From Bacteroidota bacterium (GTDB taxonomy: Bacteria; Bacteroidota; Bacteroidia; Cytophagales; Cyclobacteriaceae), in NCBI GenBank assembly GCA_016178785.1, contig JACOSO010000021.1, positions 23,375-87,374 on the forward strand: a stretch of DNA of 64,000 bases, given 5' to 3'. Under the pieces are notes generated by a model. That model was not told where the DNA came from and did not search any database. It was given only the letters and a program-made list of their open reading frames with translations. The position numbers were made by a program, and so were the translations under genes. Below, one piece after another: positions 36,199 through 45,274 of this stretch (positions are counted from its first letter, which is position 1; every line of letters begins with the position of its first letter).

Positions 36199-36281
36199 CG
36201 GGTTTTTAGAACCCCAAAAATAGAAAGGCCAGCGGGACTACCTAATGTTTTTATTTGAAAGTAAGTTCTAGGGAATAATTT

Positions 36282-36306
36282 GTGGTTCGTGAGGACACGA
36301 AACCAC
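36282..36306. repeat. TTCGTG/CACGAA hairpin
   Basis: GTGGTTCGTG and CACGAAACCAC pair with one extra base around a four-base AGGA loop. The core TTCGTG-AGGA-CACGAA is exactly the core found four times in the array at 54191-54655. It sits between the converging ends of nothing: both neighbours are minus-strand genes, so it may act as a leader or terminator element. Confidence 0.75.
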
Positions 36307-36351
36307 GGGGCAGGAGCACGATCGAGTACTATTTTAATATGCCATCAAGTT

Positions 36352-37029
36352 TTAAAAAGGAACTGCCGATTCTCTTTTCTTATATTTTCCATCCTTAATA
36401 ACCCAAACGAGAACATAAGCACCTGCACCATCGCTATTGCTGGCTGTAATATACATTGTGTTACTAACTCCATCGAAATACACATCGGTACGATTGAGAT
36501 CCGGATTATATAAATTAAAGATTGCTTCTTTTGGCAGACTCTGCGCATACTTTCCGAAAGAATAATATACAGACTGATATTCTGTATGTGGTATCATGCC
36601 AAAGTTTCCCCAAGTTTCACCACCATTAATTTTCATAACGTCTTTTTGGTCACCTCTGGCTCGGAATTCAATTCTATTTTCTGATTCCCTGAAAGGCTTA
36701 ATTTTTATTTCAACCTTAATTGAATCCTTTTGAAAGGTGAGATCATCTGGTTGAGTTTTGATCTTTGGAATCATCTGAAAGCTCGAAACAAACTTAATTC
36801 TTGATTTATGAATATACCCGGAGCCGCCTTTGAAATCAACTTGGTACCAATCACCTTCTGGCCATAGACACCAAAAAATATCTTGCTCAGTGAATTTTTT
36901 GATTATTTCACTTTTGACATCAGGCTTCTTTCTAAGGTTTACATAACCATCCTTGTCGTCAATTTTCGCAAACTGGCCTGATGAATATATAGCGATGAAT
37001 ATGAATGCAAATGATAAATGAAATTTCAT
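36352..37029 (-). CDS. Secreted SH3-domain protein
   Basis: A 225-residue exported protein. Signal peptide about residues 1-19, then a bacterial SH3 domain (about 20-78: DGYVNLRKKPDVKSEI, DWYQVDFKGGSGYIHKSRI), which usually binds peptidoglycan or protein partners, then a beta-rich domain of about 140 residues that I do not recognise. The end (YVLVWVIKDGKYKKR) is a repeat-like beta hairpin. Single gene. Confidence 0.75.
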   Translation of the reverse strand: MKFHLSFAFIFIAIYSSGQFAKIDDKDGYVNLRKKPDVKSEIIKKFTEQDIFWCLWPEGDWYQVDFKGGSGYIHKSRIKFVSSFQMIPKIKTQPDDLTFQKDSIKVEIKIKPFRESENRIEFRARGDQKDVMKINGGETWGNFGMIPHTEYQSVYYSFGKYAQSLPKEAIFNLYNPDLNRTDVYFDGVSNTMYITASNSDGAGAYVLVWVIKDGKYKKRESAVPF

Positions 37030-37096
37030 CTGGTTTTTAATTTTGATTTTTAAAAGTACTTAAATTCTTAAACTCATCTCGGCCAGCAATGTACCC

Positions 37097-38023
37097 TCAA
37101 GCTGCCTTAGCCACGGGAGAAATACTGACATTTAGCATCTCCGCGTGGCGGATCACAGAAATATCGACCAGCGTGAGTATTTCTTTTTTGGTTAACTCCT
37201 TAAATAACTGATGCAGCGACTGCACAGGTTTACCGTTGAACGAAACAATAATGTCGCCCGCTACCACCTGCGAGCGTGAGGCAGGAGAATTTTCTTCCAA
37301 GCTCACTACAAACAATCCTTTGTCGTTGGCCAGATGATAGTGGTGCTTGACTTTAGGAATGAGGTCTACTTCTTGAAGCTGAAAACCCAAATACGCCTTG
37401 AACACTTTTCCGTTATTGATGAGCTGACTCGCCACTTCTTTTGCCGTGTTGATATCGACCGAAAAACTCAAGCCTTGTGCTCCTTGAATAATAGCTGTGT
37501 TTACGCCAACCGCTTCGCCATCGGTGGTGATCATTGGGCCACCTGAGTTTCCCGGGTTGAGGGCAGCATCCGATTGGATGACATTGTCAACGAGCATTCC
37601 ATTTTGCGAACGCAATGTACGGCCGAGAGCACTCACTACACCAGTAGTAACGGTGTGTTGATAGCCAAGTGGATTGCCAATAGCTATGACTAACTGGCCG
37701 ATCTGGAGTGTTTCTGCATCCCCTAATTTTGCAACCGAGTAACCCTCCGAATAAATTTTTAAGATGGCGAGATCGGTATCAGGATCTTTGCCAATGAGTG
37801 TGGCTTCAATTTCATTTTCATTGAGTAATGAAACCATGATTTTCTCAGCACCATTCACCACGTGGCAGTTGGTAAAGATCATTCCATCGGACGAAAAAAT
37901 AAAGCCCGAGCCAGAACCCGCAGAGCGAAGCTTTCCCCCCACTTTTTTATAGACATCAATTTTTACAACTGCATTTTTTACGAGCGCAACCGCATCAACA
38001 ATCATTTGAGAATAGGCATCCAT
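37097..38023 (-). CDS. HtrA/DegP-like trypsin-type protease with one PDZ domain, no signal
   Basis: A 308-residue S1C protease. The catalytic triad is visible as His in TNCHVV (near residue 53), Asp in DTDLAIL (near 84) and Ser in GNSGGP (near 159), followed by a single PDZ domain (about 215-300: NDKGLFVVSLEENSPA, GDIIVSFNGKPVQ). The open frame extends 23 codons further (38092) but neither start offers a signal peptide or membrane anchor, whereas standard HtrA is periplasmic. It may be cytoplasmic. Short overall, as DegQ types have about 450 residues and two PDZ domains. Confidence 0.88.
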   Translation of the reverse strand: MDAYSQMIVDAVALVKNAVVKIDVYKKVGGKLRSAGSGSGFIFSSDGMIFTNCHVVNGAEKIMVSLLNENEIEATLIGKDPDTDLAILKIYSEGYSVAKLGDAETLQIGQLVIAIGNPLGYQHTVTTGVVSALGRTLRSQNGMLVDNVIQSDAALNPGNSGGPMITTDGEAVGVNTAIIQGAQGLSFSVDINTAKEVASQLINNGKVFKAYLGFQLQEVDLIPKVKHHYHLANDKGLFVVSLEENSPASRSQVVAGDIIVSFNGKPVQSLHQLFKELTKKEILTLVDISVIRHAEMLNVSISPVAKAA

Positions 38024-38128
38024 AGCTTTTTTGGGGATGAAGATCAAAAAACAATCCGAGGCTTTTTTACAGAAAAGTTGGCAGATTATCAATTGGAAAC
38101 TTGCCTTAATGGCGGTGATGTAAGATTA

Positions 38129-38158
38129 TTGCGTGGGTATTTAAATTTTGTAACTTTA
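38129..38158 (+). promoter_or_regulatory. Bacteroidota-type promoter for the 487-aa gene
   Basis: TTG (38129-38131), exactly 19 bases, then TAACTTTA (38151-38158), one mismatch from TAnnTTTG. The ATG is at 38178, giving a leader of about 12-15 bases. The promoter lies in the 150-base divergent gap to the HtrA gene. Confidence 0.6.
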
Positions 38159-38177
38159 AGAGCATAAGTGTTTTTAC

Positions 38178-39641
38178 ATGGCCAAACTCAAGAATATCAT
38201 CAAGCAGCTCTCTGAGAAAGATTATAAGCAGATTCATGATTCATTGATGGAAAGCAACGCAGAAAAATCTGCGTACGTACTTCGAGCATTACGCGAAAGA
38301 CAACTTTCTGACAGTAAAATTATGGTAGAGCTTGATGTAAATGCCAATGCCTATTATACTTTACGCTCACGCCTCAACCAAAAAATTGAAGAGCATCTCT
38401 TGCAGCAAATGGAAAGCCCGCGCACAGATATTCTTCGCAAAGTGGCGAATCTGAATGAAGTGCTTTTCACGAAGAAAAGAACGATTTCCATCACTACGCT
38501 TAAAAAATTAGAGAAAGAACTTCAGGATTACGATCTGGCCAGTGAGCTCACCGTGGTCTACAAGTCTTTGAAGAAGCTTCATATTCACTCTCCTGAATAT
38601 TTCAATTACTCGCAGTTATACAACCGCCACGTGGCGTACATGCTTGCAGTCGATAAAGCCGAAGATTTGCTGGCAGACTACTTTAAAAAGTATGGCAATT
38701 ATTTTTTTACGGGCGATCCGGTAGAGAAAATGGGGCTCGACTTATTGCTGAAGGAAACACAAAATGTCTCCAAGCTTTATGAGTCGCATCGCTTGTACGT
38801 TTATCAAAGTTGCATGTTGATCTTCCACCGACTGTTTGTCGAGTCTGACGAAACAATGGCTCAGGAAGGCGAAGCCACAGAAGATATTTTTGCGCGGGTT
38901 CAGAAAATTTTTGAGACCTACAATCTTGATCCGCTTTATTACCATTTGAATTTGGTTTTTGAGTTTTTACATCTGGAGTATTACAATCATTACAAAGTCT
39001 ATCGACAGGCTGAAAAGCATTATGAAGAAATCAACGATGCTACGTCTACACTCCTCGTCAATTATCCGAATTATACTTTCTCTGCTCGCTTCCTAATTTC
39101 AAAAATCGAAAGACACCTGCGTAACAACACCGAAAAAACGTTGTTTGCTGAAAATGAAAGTTTGCTAATCGACATTGAAGCGGAGCCGCAAGACATGCCC
39201 AAGCATGCTGTTTACGTTTGCTATCTGGCGATCAGTTGCTACTATGCCGGGAAATATGATCAGGCCGCTAAAGTCATTAATGCTATGCTTAACGAAGTGA
39301 GTTTGAAAAAATTTCCGTTTGTGCAGATGGAAGTGAAAGCATTGCTCGCTCTTCAGTATTGTATGCTCAAGGATTTCGAATTGTTCACGCAGCTTACCAA
39401 TAGTATTCAGCGGCAAATCAGGATGTTTGGCAAAGATGAGTGCGAAAACGTTTTGTTGTTTCTGAAAATTTTGCGCGTGGCAACCAGCGAAGCAAAAAAG
39501 GAAAAGGCAAAAAAGATCACTGCGATTATTCCAAAATTCAAAGAGGTAAAAGTAAATTATTTCGCGCCAACTGCGTTGATTAAAATGGATGATGAATTTG
39601 TGGAGATGCTTTCCGCGATCGAAGGGGCGGTGGATGCCTGA
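38178..39641 (+). CDS. Conserved helical protein of unknown function, 487 aa
   Basis: A soluble, mostly helical 487-residue protein with no signal. The pattern of paired amphipathic helices (YNHYKVYRQAEKHYEEI, AVYVCYLAISCYYAGKY, FPFVQMEVKALLALQY) resembles a TPR-like solenoid, and its N-terminal 100 residues look like a separate helical, possibly HTH-containing module (LSDSKIMVELDVNANAYYTL). Proteins of this form are conserved in Cytophagales but I know no function. Divergent from the HtrA gene. Confidence 0.75.
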   Translation: MAKLKNIIKQLSEKDYKQIHDSLMESNAEKSAYVLRALRERQLSDSKIMVELDVNANAYYTLRSRLNQKIEEHLLQQMESPRTDILRKVANLNEVLFTKKRTISITTLKKLEKELQDYDLASELTVVYKSLKKLHIHSPEYFNYSQLYNRHVAYMLAVDKAEDLLADYFKKYGNYFFTGDPVEKMGLDLLLKETQNVSKLYESHRLYVYQSCMLIFHRLFVESDETMAQEGEATEDIFARVQKIFETYNLDPLYYHLNLVFEFLHLEYYNHYKVYRQAEKHYEEINDATSTLLVNYPNYTFSARFLISKIERHLRNNTEKTLFAENESLLIDIEAEPQDMPKHAVYVCYLAISCYYAGKYDQAAKVINAMLNEVSLKKFPFVQMEVKALLALQYCMLKDFELFTQLTNSIQRQIRMFGKDECENVLLFLKILRVATSEAKKEKAKKITAIIPKFKEVKVNYFAPTALIKMDDEFVEMLSAIEGAVDA

Positions 39642-39659
39642 TTGTGTATCAATTTCTTA

Positions 39660-39690
39660 ACCGCAATGGCGCGAAGACGCTAAGAGAAAA
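39660..39690. repeat. Short-word repeat (AACCGCAATGGCGCGAAGACGC)-type fragment
   Basis: TTAACCGCAATGGCGCGAA and GACGCTAAGAGAAA form one copy of a word family widespread in intergenic DNA of Bacteroidota. Only one copy is seen here. Confidence 0.4.
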
Positions 39691-39731
39691 TTTAACTGAA
39701 CAAGCTTTCTAAATCTTAAAAGAAAGATCTT

Positions 39732-40139
39732 TTACACATCAATTTTCATGATGCTGTCGTGCGACAGGGGCTTGTTAAGATAAAGCTTTACATTCTCATA
39801 TTTCTTGGCCCGATTAAAATCTTGCGGGTTGATTGATGAGGTGAGCATAATGATGCGGCTCTTCTTTCTGGTAACCTGCGAAAGGTTTGCAAACTCATCC
39901 AAAAACTGAAAACCGTCCATCAATGGCATATCTATGTCGAGGAAAATCACATCGGGCAAAACTTTATCTGCTACGTCCATCTTCTCCATGTTCTTCAGAA
40001 ATTCGATCGCACTCTTGGCTCCTGTATGTGTATAAATATTTTCGGTGATGGCAGATGCCTCAATCATTTTTTGGTTGATGAGGTTATCGATTTCGTTATC
40101 ATCGATGAGCATGACTGCACGGTATTTTCTGGAACTCAT
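39732..40139 (-). CDS. Receiver-only response regulator
   Basis: A 135-residue protein made of a single receiver domain with no output domain. Seen: MLIDDNEIDN acidic pair, phospho-acceptor Asp in VIFLDIDMP near residue 68, Thr/Ser in MLTSS and Lys in LYLNKPL. Such proteins act by protein-protein contact with a kinase or other partner. It stands alone at the left edge of the signalling island, 156 bases after the aldehyde dehydrogenase gene in the same direction. Confidence 0.9.
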   Translation of the reverse strand: MSSRKYRAVMLIDDNEIDNLINQKMIEASAITENIYTHTGAKSAIEFLKNMEKMDVADKVLPDVIFLDIDMPLMDGFQFLDEFANLSQVTRKKSRIIMLTSSINPQDFNRAKKYENVKLYLNKPLSHDSIMKIDV

Positions 40140-40295
40140 AGATTAAAGTTGAATTCACTAAAAGTAGGCCGAATTAGTTGGTTTTCCAAACGGAGTATTG
40201 CCAATAAACTTACATGAAGTAAGGTCCGAAATTCCAGCACCCCGCAACTAAGGAAATCCAATTATTGGGTTAACTAATTGAAGTTGAGTTCAGGT

Positions 40296-41837
40296 TTATA
40301 AGTCAAATTTGATCCCCTGGGCCAGCGGAAGACTCTCCCCAAAGTTGATCGTGTTAGTCTGCCTGCGCATGTACACTTTCCAAGAATCAGAACCCGACTC
40401 GCGGCCGCCCCCCGTTTCTTTTTCGCCACCGAAAGCTCCGCCAATTTCAGCGCCTGATGTACCGATGTTTACATTGGCAATGCCACAATCCGATCCGGCA
40501 TGCGAAAGGAATTTTTCCATATCCTGCATGCGCGTTGTCATGATGGCTGAAGACAATCCTTGCTTCACCCCATTTTGAAGGTCAATAGCCTCTTCTGTGG
40601 TTTTGTACTTTATCAAATAAAGAATAGGAGCAAATGTCTCTGCTTGCACAATTTCAAAATGGTTTTTTACTTCGGCAATGGCGGGCTTCACATAACATCC
40701 GGATTCAAATCCTTTACCAGAAAGCTTTCCACCACTCACTAAAAATGTTCCGCCTTCAGTTTTGATTTTTGAAAGTGCATTGCTGTAATTTTTAACCGCA
40801 AGTTTATCGATCAGTGGGCCAACATGATTGGTTTGATCTAGGGGATTACCAATTCGAAGCTGCCCATAGGCTTTTTTCAGTCTATGTTTTACTTCATCAT
40901 AAATTTTTTCATGGATGATCAATCTACGCGTTGAAGTGCATCGCTGACCTGCAGTACCAACAGCGCCAAAGGCAGCACCGATGATCGCCATATCGAGGTT
41001 TGCATTTTCGGTGATGATAATGGCATTGTTACCTCCGAGTTCCAGCAAAGCTCTTCCCAATCGGGCACTCACTGTCTGGCCTACTGCTTTACCCATTCTC
41101 ACGGAGCCTGTCGCAGATACCAGTGGAATATTTTCATTGTCACACATCAACTGGCCGACCTTATAATCGCCATTGATTATGCAGGAAACCCCTTCCGGGA
41201 CACTGTTCTTTTTAAAAACTTTGATTACAATATTTTGGCAAGCGATGCTGCACAACGGGGTTTTTTCAGACGCCTTCCAAATGCAAACATCTCCGCATAC
41301 CCACGCAATCATCGAATTCCAACTCCACACCGCCACAGGAAAATTAAAGGCCGAAATTATTCCAACAATTCCCAACGGGTGATATTGCTCATACATTCTG
41401 TGCAAGGGTCGCTCCGAATGCATTGTTAACCCATTGAGTTGGCGCGAAAGCCCCACGGCAAAATCGCAGATGTCAATCATCTCTTGCACCTCGCCCAACC
41501 CTTCCTGATAGGACTTGCCCATTTCATAAGAGACCAGCTTGGCAAGATTTTCTTTTTGTTGACGCAATGCAGCGCCAATCTGTCTTACGATTTCTCCGCG
41601 CTTGGGTGCCGGTACTTTTCTCCACTCTACAAATGCTTTCCGAGCCTGGGCTACCGTTTTCTCAAAAGATTTTTCGTCTGAAGATTGAACTCGACCAATT
41701 AGTTTTCCATCCACTGGTGAGTAGGAATCAATGTACGAGCCCGATGATTTAATCCACTTTAATCCAGTGGAAGTTCCGGGATTTGATTTTTTAACATTTA
41801 ATGCTTGTAACGCTTCTGCGATGCCGAAATTTTTCAT
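40296..41837 (-). CDS. Aldehyde dehydrogenase, ALDH7 (piperideine-6-carboxylate/aminoadipate semialdehyde) type
   Basis: A 513-residue NAD-dependent aldehyde dehydrogenase. The general base Glu is in LELGGNNA (near residue 266) and the catalytic Cys in GTAGQRCTSTRR (near 299). The MEKFLSHAGSDCGIANVNIG and GGEKETGGGRESGSDSWK C-terminal motifs, plus overall length, point to the ALDH7/antiquitin class used in lysine breakdown (amaB-like). Soluble. It is the only metabolic enzyme inside the signalling island's left flank. Confidence 0.88.
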   Translation of the reverse strand: MKNFGIAEALQALNVKKSNPGTSTGLKWIKSSGSYIDSYSPVDGKLIGRVQSSDEKSFEKTVAQARKAFVEWRKVPAPKRGEIVRQIGAALRQQKENLAKLVSYEMGKSYQEGLGEVQEMIDICDFAVGLSRQLNGLTMHSERPLHRMYEQYHPLGIVGIISAFNFPVAVWSWNSMIAWVCGDVCIWKASEKTPLCSIACQNIVIKVFKKNSVPEGVSCIINGDYKVGQLMCDNENIPLVSATGSVRMGKAVGQTVSARLGRALLELGGNNAIIITENANLDMAIIGAAFGAVGTAGQRCTSTRRLIIHEKIYDEVKHRLKKAYGQLRIGNPLDQTNHVGPLIDKLAVKNYSNALSKIKTEGGTFLVSGGKLSGKGFESGCYVKPAIAEVKNHFEIVQAETFAPILYLIKYKTTEEAIDLQNGVKQGLSSAIMTTRMQDMEKFLSHAGSDCGIANVNIGTSGAEIGGAFGGEKETGGGRESGSDSWKVYMRRQTNTINFGESLPLAQGIKFDL

Positions 41838-41894
41838 GTCATTTTTTATTGAAAGGAGCCTGCCTTGGCAAGGCTTCCGAAAGTGGGTGCAAAC

Positions 41895-41945
41895 TTAGAC
41901 GAAATAGGCCACAGATCACATAGATGACCACAGATAAATACAAAG
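41895..41945. repeat. Short-word repeat (CCACAGAT...GACCACAGATAA) fragment
   Basis: GGCCACAGATCACATAGATG and ACCACAGATAAATACAAAG form one copy of another intergenic word family familiar from many bacterial genomes. It lies between the aldehyde dehydrogenase and kinase genes. Confidence 0.4.
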
Positions 41946-41962
41946 CGACTTGTTTGCTGAAA

Positions 41963-43498
41963 TTAATTGTTTTGCCCAACCGGGATTGTAACTGTAAAGG
42001 CCGTCCCTTTTCCTACTTCACTCTTTGCATGAATTGTTCCGCGCAAAAGCTCAACCGATTTTTTTACGATTGAAAGGCCGAGGCCCGTGCCTTGAATAGA
42101 GCCTACCGACCTACCCCGGAGAAATGGATCAAATATTTTATCAATTTCATCTTCAGGGATGCCAATTCCTTCGTCACGAACGACAATAATAAGCTGATGA
42201 CCTGAACCCTTTACTGTTAAGAACACGTGTTCTTTGCCTGGAGAAAACTTGATTGCGTTTGTTAATAGGTTAATAAAAATACTTTGGAGCAGCCTTTCAT
42301 CCGATGTTATCATCGTGGGAATTTGATTGAATTCTGTACTGATCGTGCAAGATACTTTCTGCGCAAAAAGACTTACTTCTTCCACTATTCCGTTCAAAAA
42401 AGCATTTACTTCGATTGAGGTTATATCGAGTTTAATTTTGCCCGTTTCGGTCTTTTCGTAGGTAAGCACGTCATCAAGCAGAGCACTCATATGGTGTGCA
42501 TGCTTTTCAATAGAATCCAGACTTCTCTTCATGTCTTCCCAGTGGATGCGCCCATTGTTCTGTTTAATAAAGCTTATTTGAAATTGAATGGATGATAATG
42601 GTGAGCGAAATTCGTGTGAGGCTATAGATACAAATCGGCTTTTCGTTTCCACAGCTTCTTTTTCTTTTTGAAGCGCGCGCTTCAGGTCCCGGGTTCTTTC
42701 TTCCACTTTCATCTCAAGCGCCATTCGATATTCGGTAAGCTCTGTAACATCCTGACCAACCAATGTCAATCCTACTACTTGACCAGAGGCGGAGAGGCGC
42801 TGACTACAGCTAAGCAATAAGGTCATAAGGTTGCCTCGTTCAGTTCGAATCAACAGCTCTTCAGAAACAGCGAATTCACTGTTAAGTGCTTTTGCGAATA
42901 TGGTCTCAAATTTCTCGGGGTTTACATCTTTCATCAGTACAGATACAAACTTTTGGGCATACACTTCATCCTTCCTGAATCCGGTAATTTTCACGCAATG
43001 TTCATTCAAATCAGTAACATAACCACGAGTGTCCATCCCTATTATAACTGCATTTGCTTTTTCAATCAAGCTTGAAATATTGGCGGCTTGCGTAATGAGC
43101 TTTCTCTCAAAAACCTTTTGTGATGTAACGTCACGAATCAGCAAATGAATGTGAGTCTCGGCCCCCTCATCATTAATTACGGGTACGAAGTTAAATTCAA
43201 GAGAAACGAGCGTGCCGTTGTGATTCTTTAGCTCAGCAAAATATTTTTCAGCCGTTTTCCTTTGGCGAACGTCTTGGATTATGTCCTGGATAGCCAAGCT
43301 CATCTCCAGATTTGTGGAATTAATAAAATGGTCCCCTGGTTGAAATGGTTTAGTGAATAATGATTTGTTCAATTCTGCTGCAATTTCATTGAAGAGGATC
43401 ACTCTCCCATCCTTATCCAATATGATCAGCGATTCTTCAAGATTGTCGATCAGAGAATTGAGAATATCCATTTTAAATTCAACTGGTGGGTTTGTCAT
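41963..43498 (-). CDS. PAS-PAS sensor histidine kinase, soluble
   Basis: A 511-residue cytoplasmic kinase with two PAS domains (about residues 12-130 and 140-260), a coiled coil, a HisKA domain with phospho-His in SIASHEFRSPLSS (near 294), and a HATPase domain (NAIKFSP, DEGIGIPEDE, GTGLGLSIVK). The ATG at 43498 is preferred over the earlier 43555 start because it gives a clean N-terminus; it overlaps the upstream receiver-kinase gene by 20 bases. Coupled translation suggests the two kinases act together. Signal unknown; PAS could bind a small ligand or cofactor. Confidence 0.9.
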   Translation of the reverse strand: MTNPPVEFKMDILNSLIDNLEESLIILDKDGRVILFNEIAAELNKSLFTKPFQPGDHFINSTNLEMSLAIQDIIQDVRQRKTAEKYFAELKNHNGTLVSLEFNFVPVINDEGAETHIHLLIRDVTSQKVFERKLITQAANISSLIEKANAVIIGMDTRGYVTDLNEHCVKITGFRKDEVYAQKFVSVLMKDVNPEKFETIFAKALNSEFAVSEELLIRTERGNLMTLLLSCSQRLSASGQVVGLTLVGQDVTELTEYRMALEMKVEERTRDLKRALQKEKEAVETKSRFVSIASHEFRSPLSSIQFQISFIKQNNGRIHWEDMKRSLDSIEKHAHHMSALLDDVLTYEKTETGKIKLDITSIEVNAFLNGIVEEVSLFAQKVSCTISTEFNQIPTMITSDERLLQSIFINLLTNAIKFSPGKEHVFLTVKGSGHQLIIVVRDEGIGIPEDEIDKIFDPFLRGRSVGSIQGTGLGLSIVKKSVELLRGTIHAKSEVGKGTAFTVTIPVGQNN

Positions 43499-44618
43499 GG
43501 TTTGGTAAGGTGATGTCAACTCTAGTCCATTCTCCCAAGGACGAGGCAATCTCAATTGTGCCCTTTAATTTTTCAACTACTTCTTTAACCACATATAAAC
43601 CCAGCCCGGCACCATCACTGCTCTCATTCGATCGGACGAACATATCAAATACATTGGGTAAGTGATCCGGATGAATTCCGACACCGTTATCCAAAATGCT
43701 TAAGATTGTCCGGGTTGAAGAAATTGATGCGATGATCCTTATAAATTGATCATCTTTTAGCATATCCCGGTATTTGATCGAATTTGAAAAAATATAAGCC
43801 AGAATTACTGATAGGCGATAGTTGTCCGAGTAAAAGTCTGCTTCGCTGCGTACGTCAACTTGTTTTTCTATTTTGTCAAAGCCCTTCAGGTGCTGGAGTT
43901 TATTCAAACATTCCCTGCACAATTGTTTTAAGTTGACCTCCGAAATTTTTAAGTCAGTTCTTAAGTTTTGTGAAAAGTCCAATATTTCTTTCAGGGTATC
44001 ATCCAGTTTTAATGTGCTCTTTCCAATCATATCAAAGTATTGATCGGAGGCCTCAACGTTTTTGCTCCGATCCAATCGGGCAATATTCACTAACCCGATC
44101 ACGGATGCCAGGGGAGCACGGAGGTTATGAGATATATTATAAACAAATGAATCAAGTTCCCTATTGATCTTAAGCAGTTCTATATTTTGTCGTTGCAAAA
44201 CTTCATCCTGTTCTTTGCGAATTCTTTTACTTTGATGTTCATTAATAGAGTGTTTGATTGCTAAGGGAAGGCGTGAAAGGTTTGATTTCAAAACATAATC
44301 ATCCACTCCTTTCTTAATACAGCTCACCGCAAACTCCTCTGAGACCGAGCCCGTCACAATAATGAAAGGAATATCTGATTTGCTCTCTTGTACAATTTTT
44401 AAGGCTTCAATGGAATTGAATTGCGGAAGAGCATGATCAGATAAAATCAAATCGGGGTTAAACTTATCCAGGGCTTGGATAAAGTCCTCTCTTGCATCCA
44501 CCCTTATTCGGGTGAACTTAATTTTTTCTTTTGAAAGTGCACGATCCATTAAACCTGCATCTTCTTCCTGATCTTCTAACATCAAAATTTTCAGGTCTTT
44601 CGATACGTTATTTTTCAT
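43479..44618 (-). CDS. Receiver-histidine kinase hybrid (REC-HisKA-HATPase)
   Basis: A 379-residue soluble protein with an N-terminal receiver (about residues 8-125, Asp near 60 in LILSDHALP) feeding a transmitter with the H-box NISHNLRAPLAS (His near 164) and a HATPase domain (DNGVGIHPDHLP, GLGLYVVKEV). The start at 44618 (MKNNVSKDLKILML) is chosen over the longer TTG-initiated frame. This layout accepts a phosphoryl signal and turns it into kinase activity. It overlaps the downstream PAS kinase by 20 bases and faces away from the 44.8-kb receiver gene. Confidence 0.88.
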   Translation of the reverse strand: MKNNVSKDLKILMLEDQEEDAGLMDRALSKEKIKFTRIRVDAREDFIQALDKFNPDLILSDHALPQFNSIEALKIVQESKSDIPFIIVTGSVSEEFAVSCIKKGVDDYVLKSNLSRLPLAIKHSINEHQSKRIRKEQDEVLQRQNIELLKINRELDSFVYNISHNLRAPLASVIGLVNIARLDRSKNVEASDQYFDMIGKSTLKLDDTLKEILDFSQNLRTDLKISEVNLKQLCRECLNKLQHLKGFDKIEKQVDVRSEADFYSDNYRLSVILAYIFSNSIKYRDMLKDDQFIRIIASISSTRTILSILDNGVGIHPDHLPNVFDMFVRSNESSDGAGLGLYVVKEVVEKLKGTIEIASSLGEWTRVDITLPNHDKPTS

Positions 44619-44773
44619 TTGAGCTAAATCTATAGGAGTAATGAAAATACCCTTCCTGAACAACTAATGAACTGGCAAATAGGATTTACTCCTATAAGTC
44701 CTCCTCTGTTCTGGCATGACTTAGGTTTATTCACATAATCAGCCAAGACCAATAGAAAAAGATCAAAAATGCT

Positions 44774-45211
44774 ATGGACATTAATGATGAGGTTGAAATA
44801 CTAATTGTAGAAGACAACCAAGAGGATGCGGAGCTTACTATACGGGCTCTAAAAAAGCATCACCTGGCCAACAAAATTGTTCACTTAGTAGATGGCGCTG
44901 AAGCCCTTGATTTTATTTATGGACGGGGTCCATATTCAGGACGGAATATCAACCAGGTTCCTAAGGTGATCCTTGTTGATCTAAAGATGCCCAAAGTAAG
45001 CGGCCTTGAGGTATTAAAATCAATTAAGTCTGATCCTCGAATAAAAATGGTGCCTGTAGTTATTCTAACCTCTTCTGCTGAAGATCCGGACATAAAGGAA
45101 GCATATGAGTTGGGGGCCAATAGTTACATAGTCAAACCTGTTGACTTCAACATCTTTTTCAAAACAGTTGCAGAATTAGGATTGTATTGGCTGGTGGTTA
45201 ATAAAGTTTAG
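44774..45211 (+). CDS. Receiver-only response regulator, Rcp1-like
   Basis: A 145-residue receiver domain of the Rcp1 type that partners phytochrome-like kinases: IVEDNQEDAELTIRAL, the phospho-acceptor in LVDLKMPK near residue 64, TSS and the Lys in SYIVKPVDF, then the aromatic tail GLYWLVVN that is diagnostic of this type. It is a close paralogue of the regulator at 54724-55164. A 10-bp inverted repeat (TATAGGAGTA/TACTCCTATA) lies 75-145 bases upstream. It may form a unit with the divergent receiver-kinase. Confidence 0.9.
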   Translation: MDINDEVEILIVEDNQEDAELTIRALKKHHLANKIVHLVDGAEALDFIYGRGPYSGRNINQVPKVILVDLKMPKVSGLEVLKSIKSDPRIKMVPVVILTSSAEDPDIKEAYELGANSYIVKPVDFNIFFKTVAELGLYWLVVNKV

Positions 45212-45274
45212 TAGATAAGCTACTACCGCGCTGGCATTTGAGTCCTTTTGAATAAGTAAAAAATTTTAAAAGAT

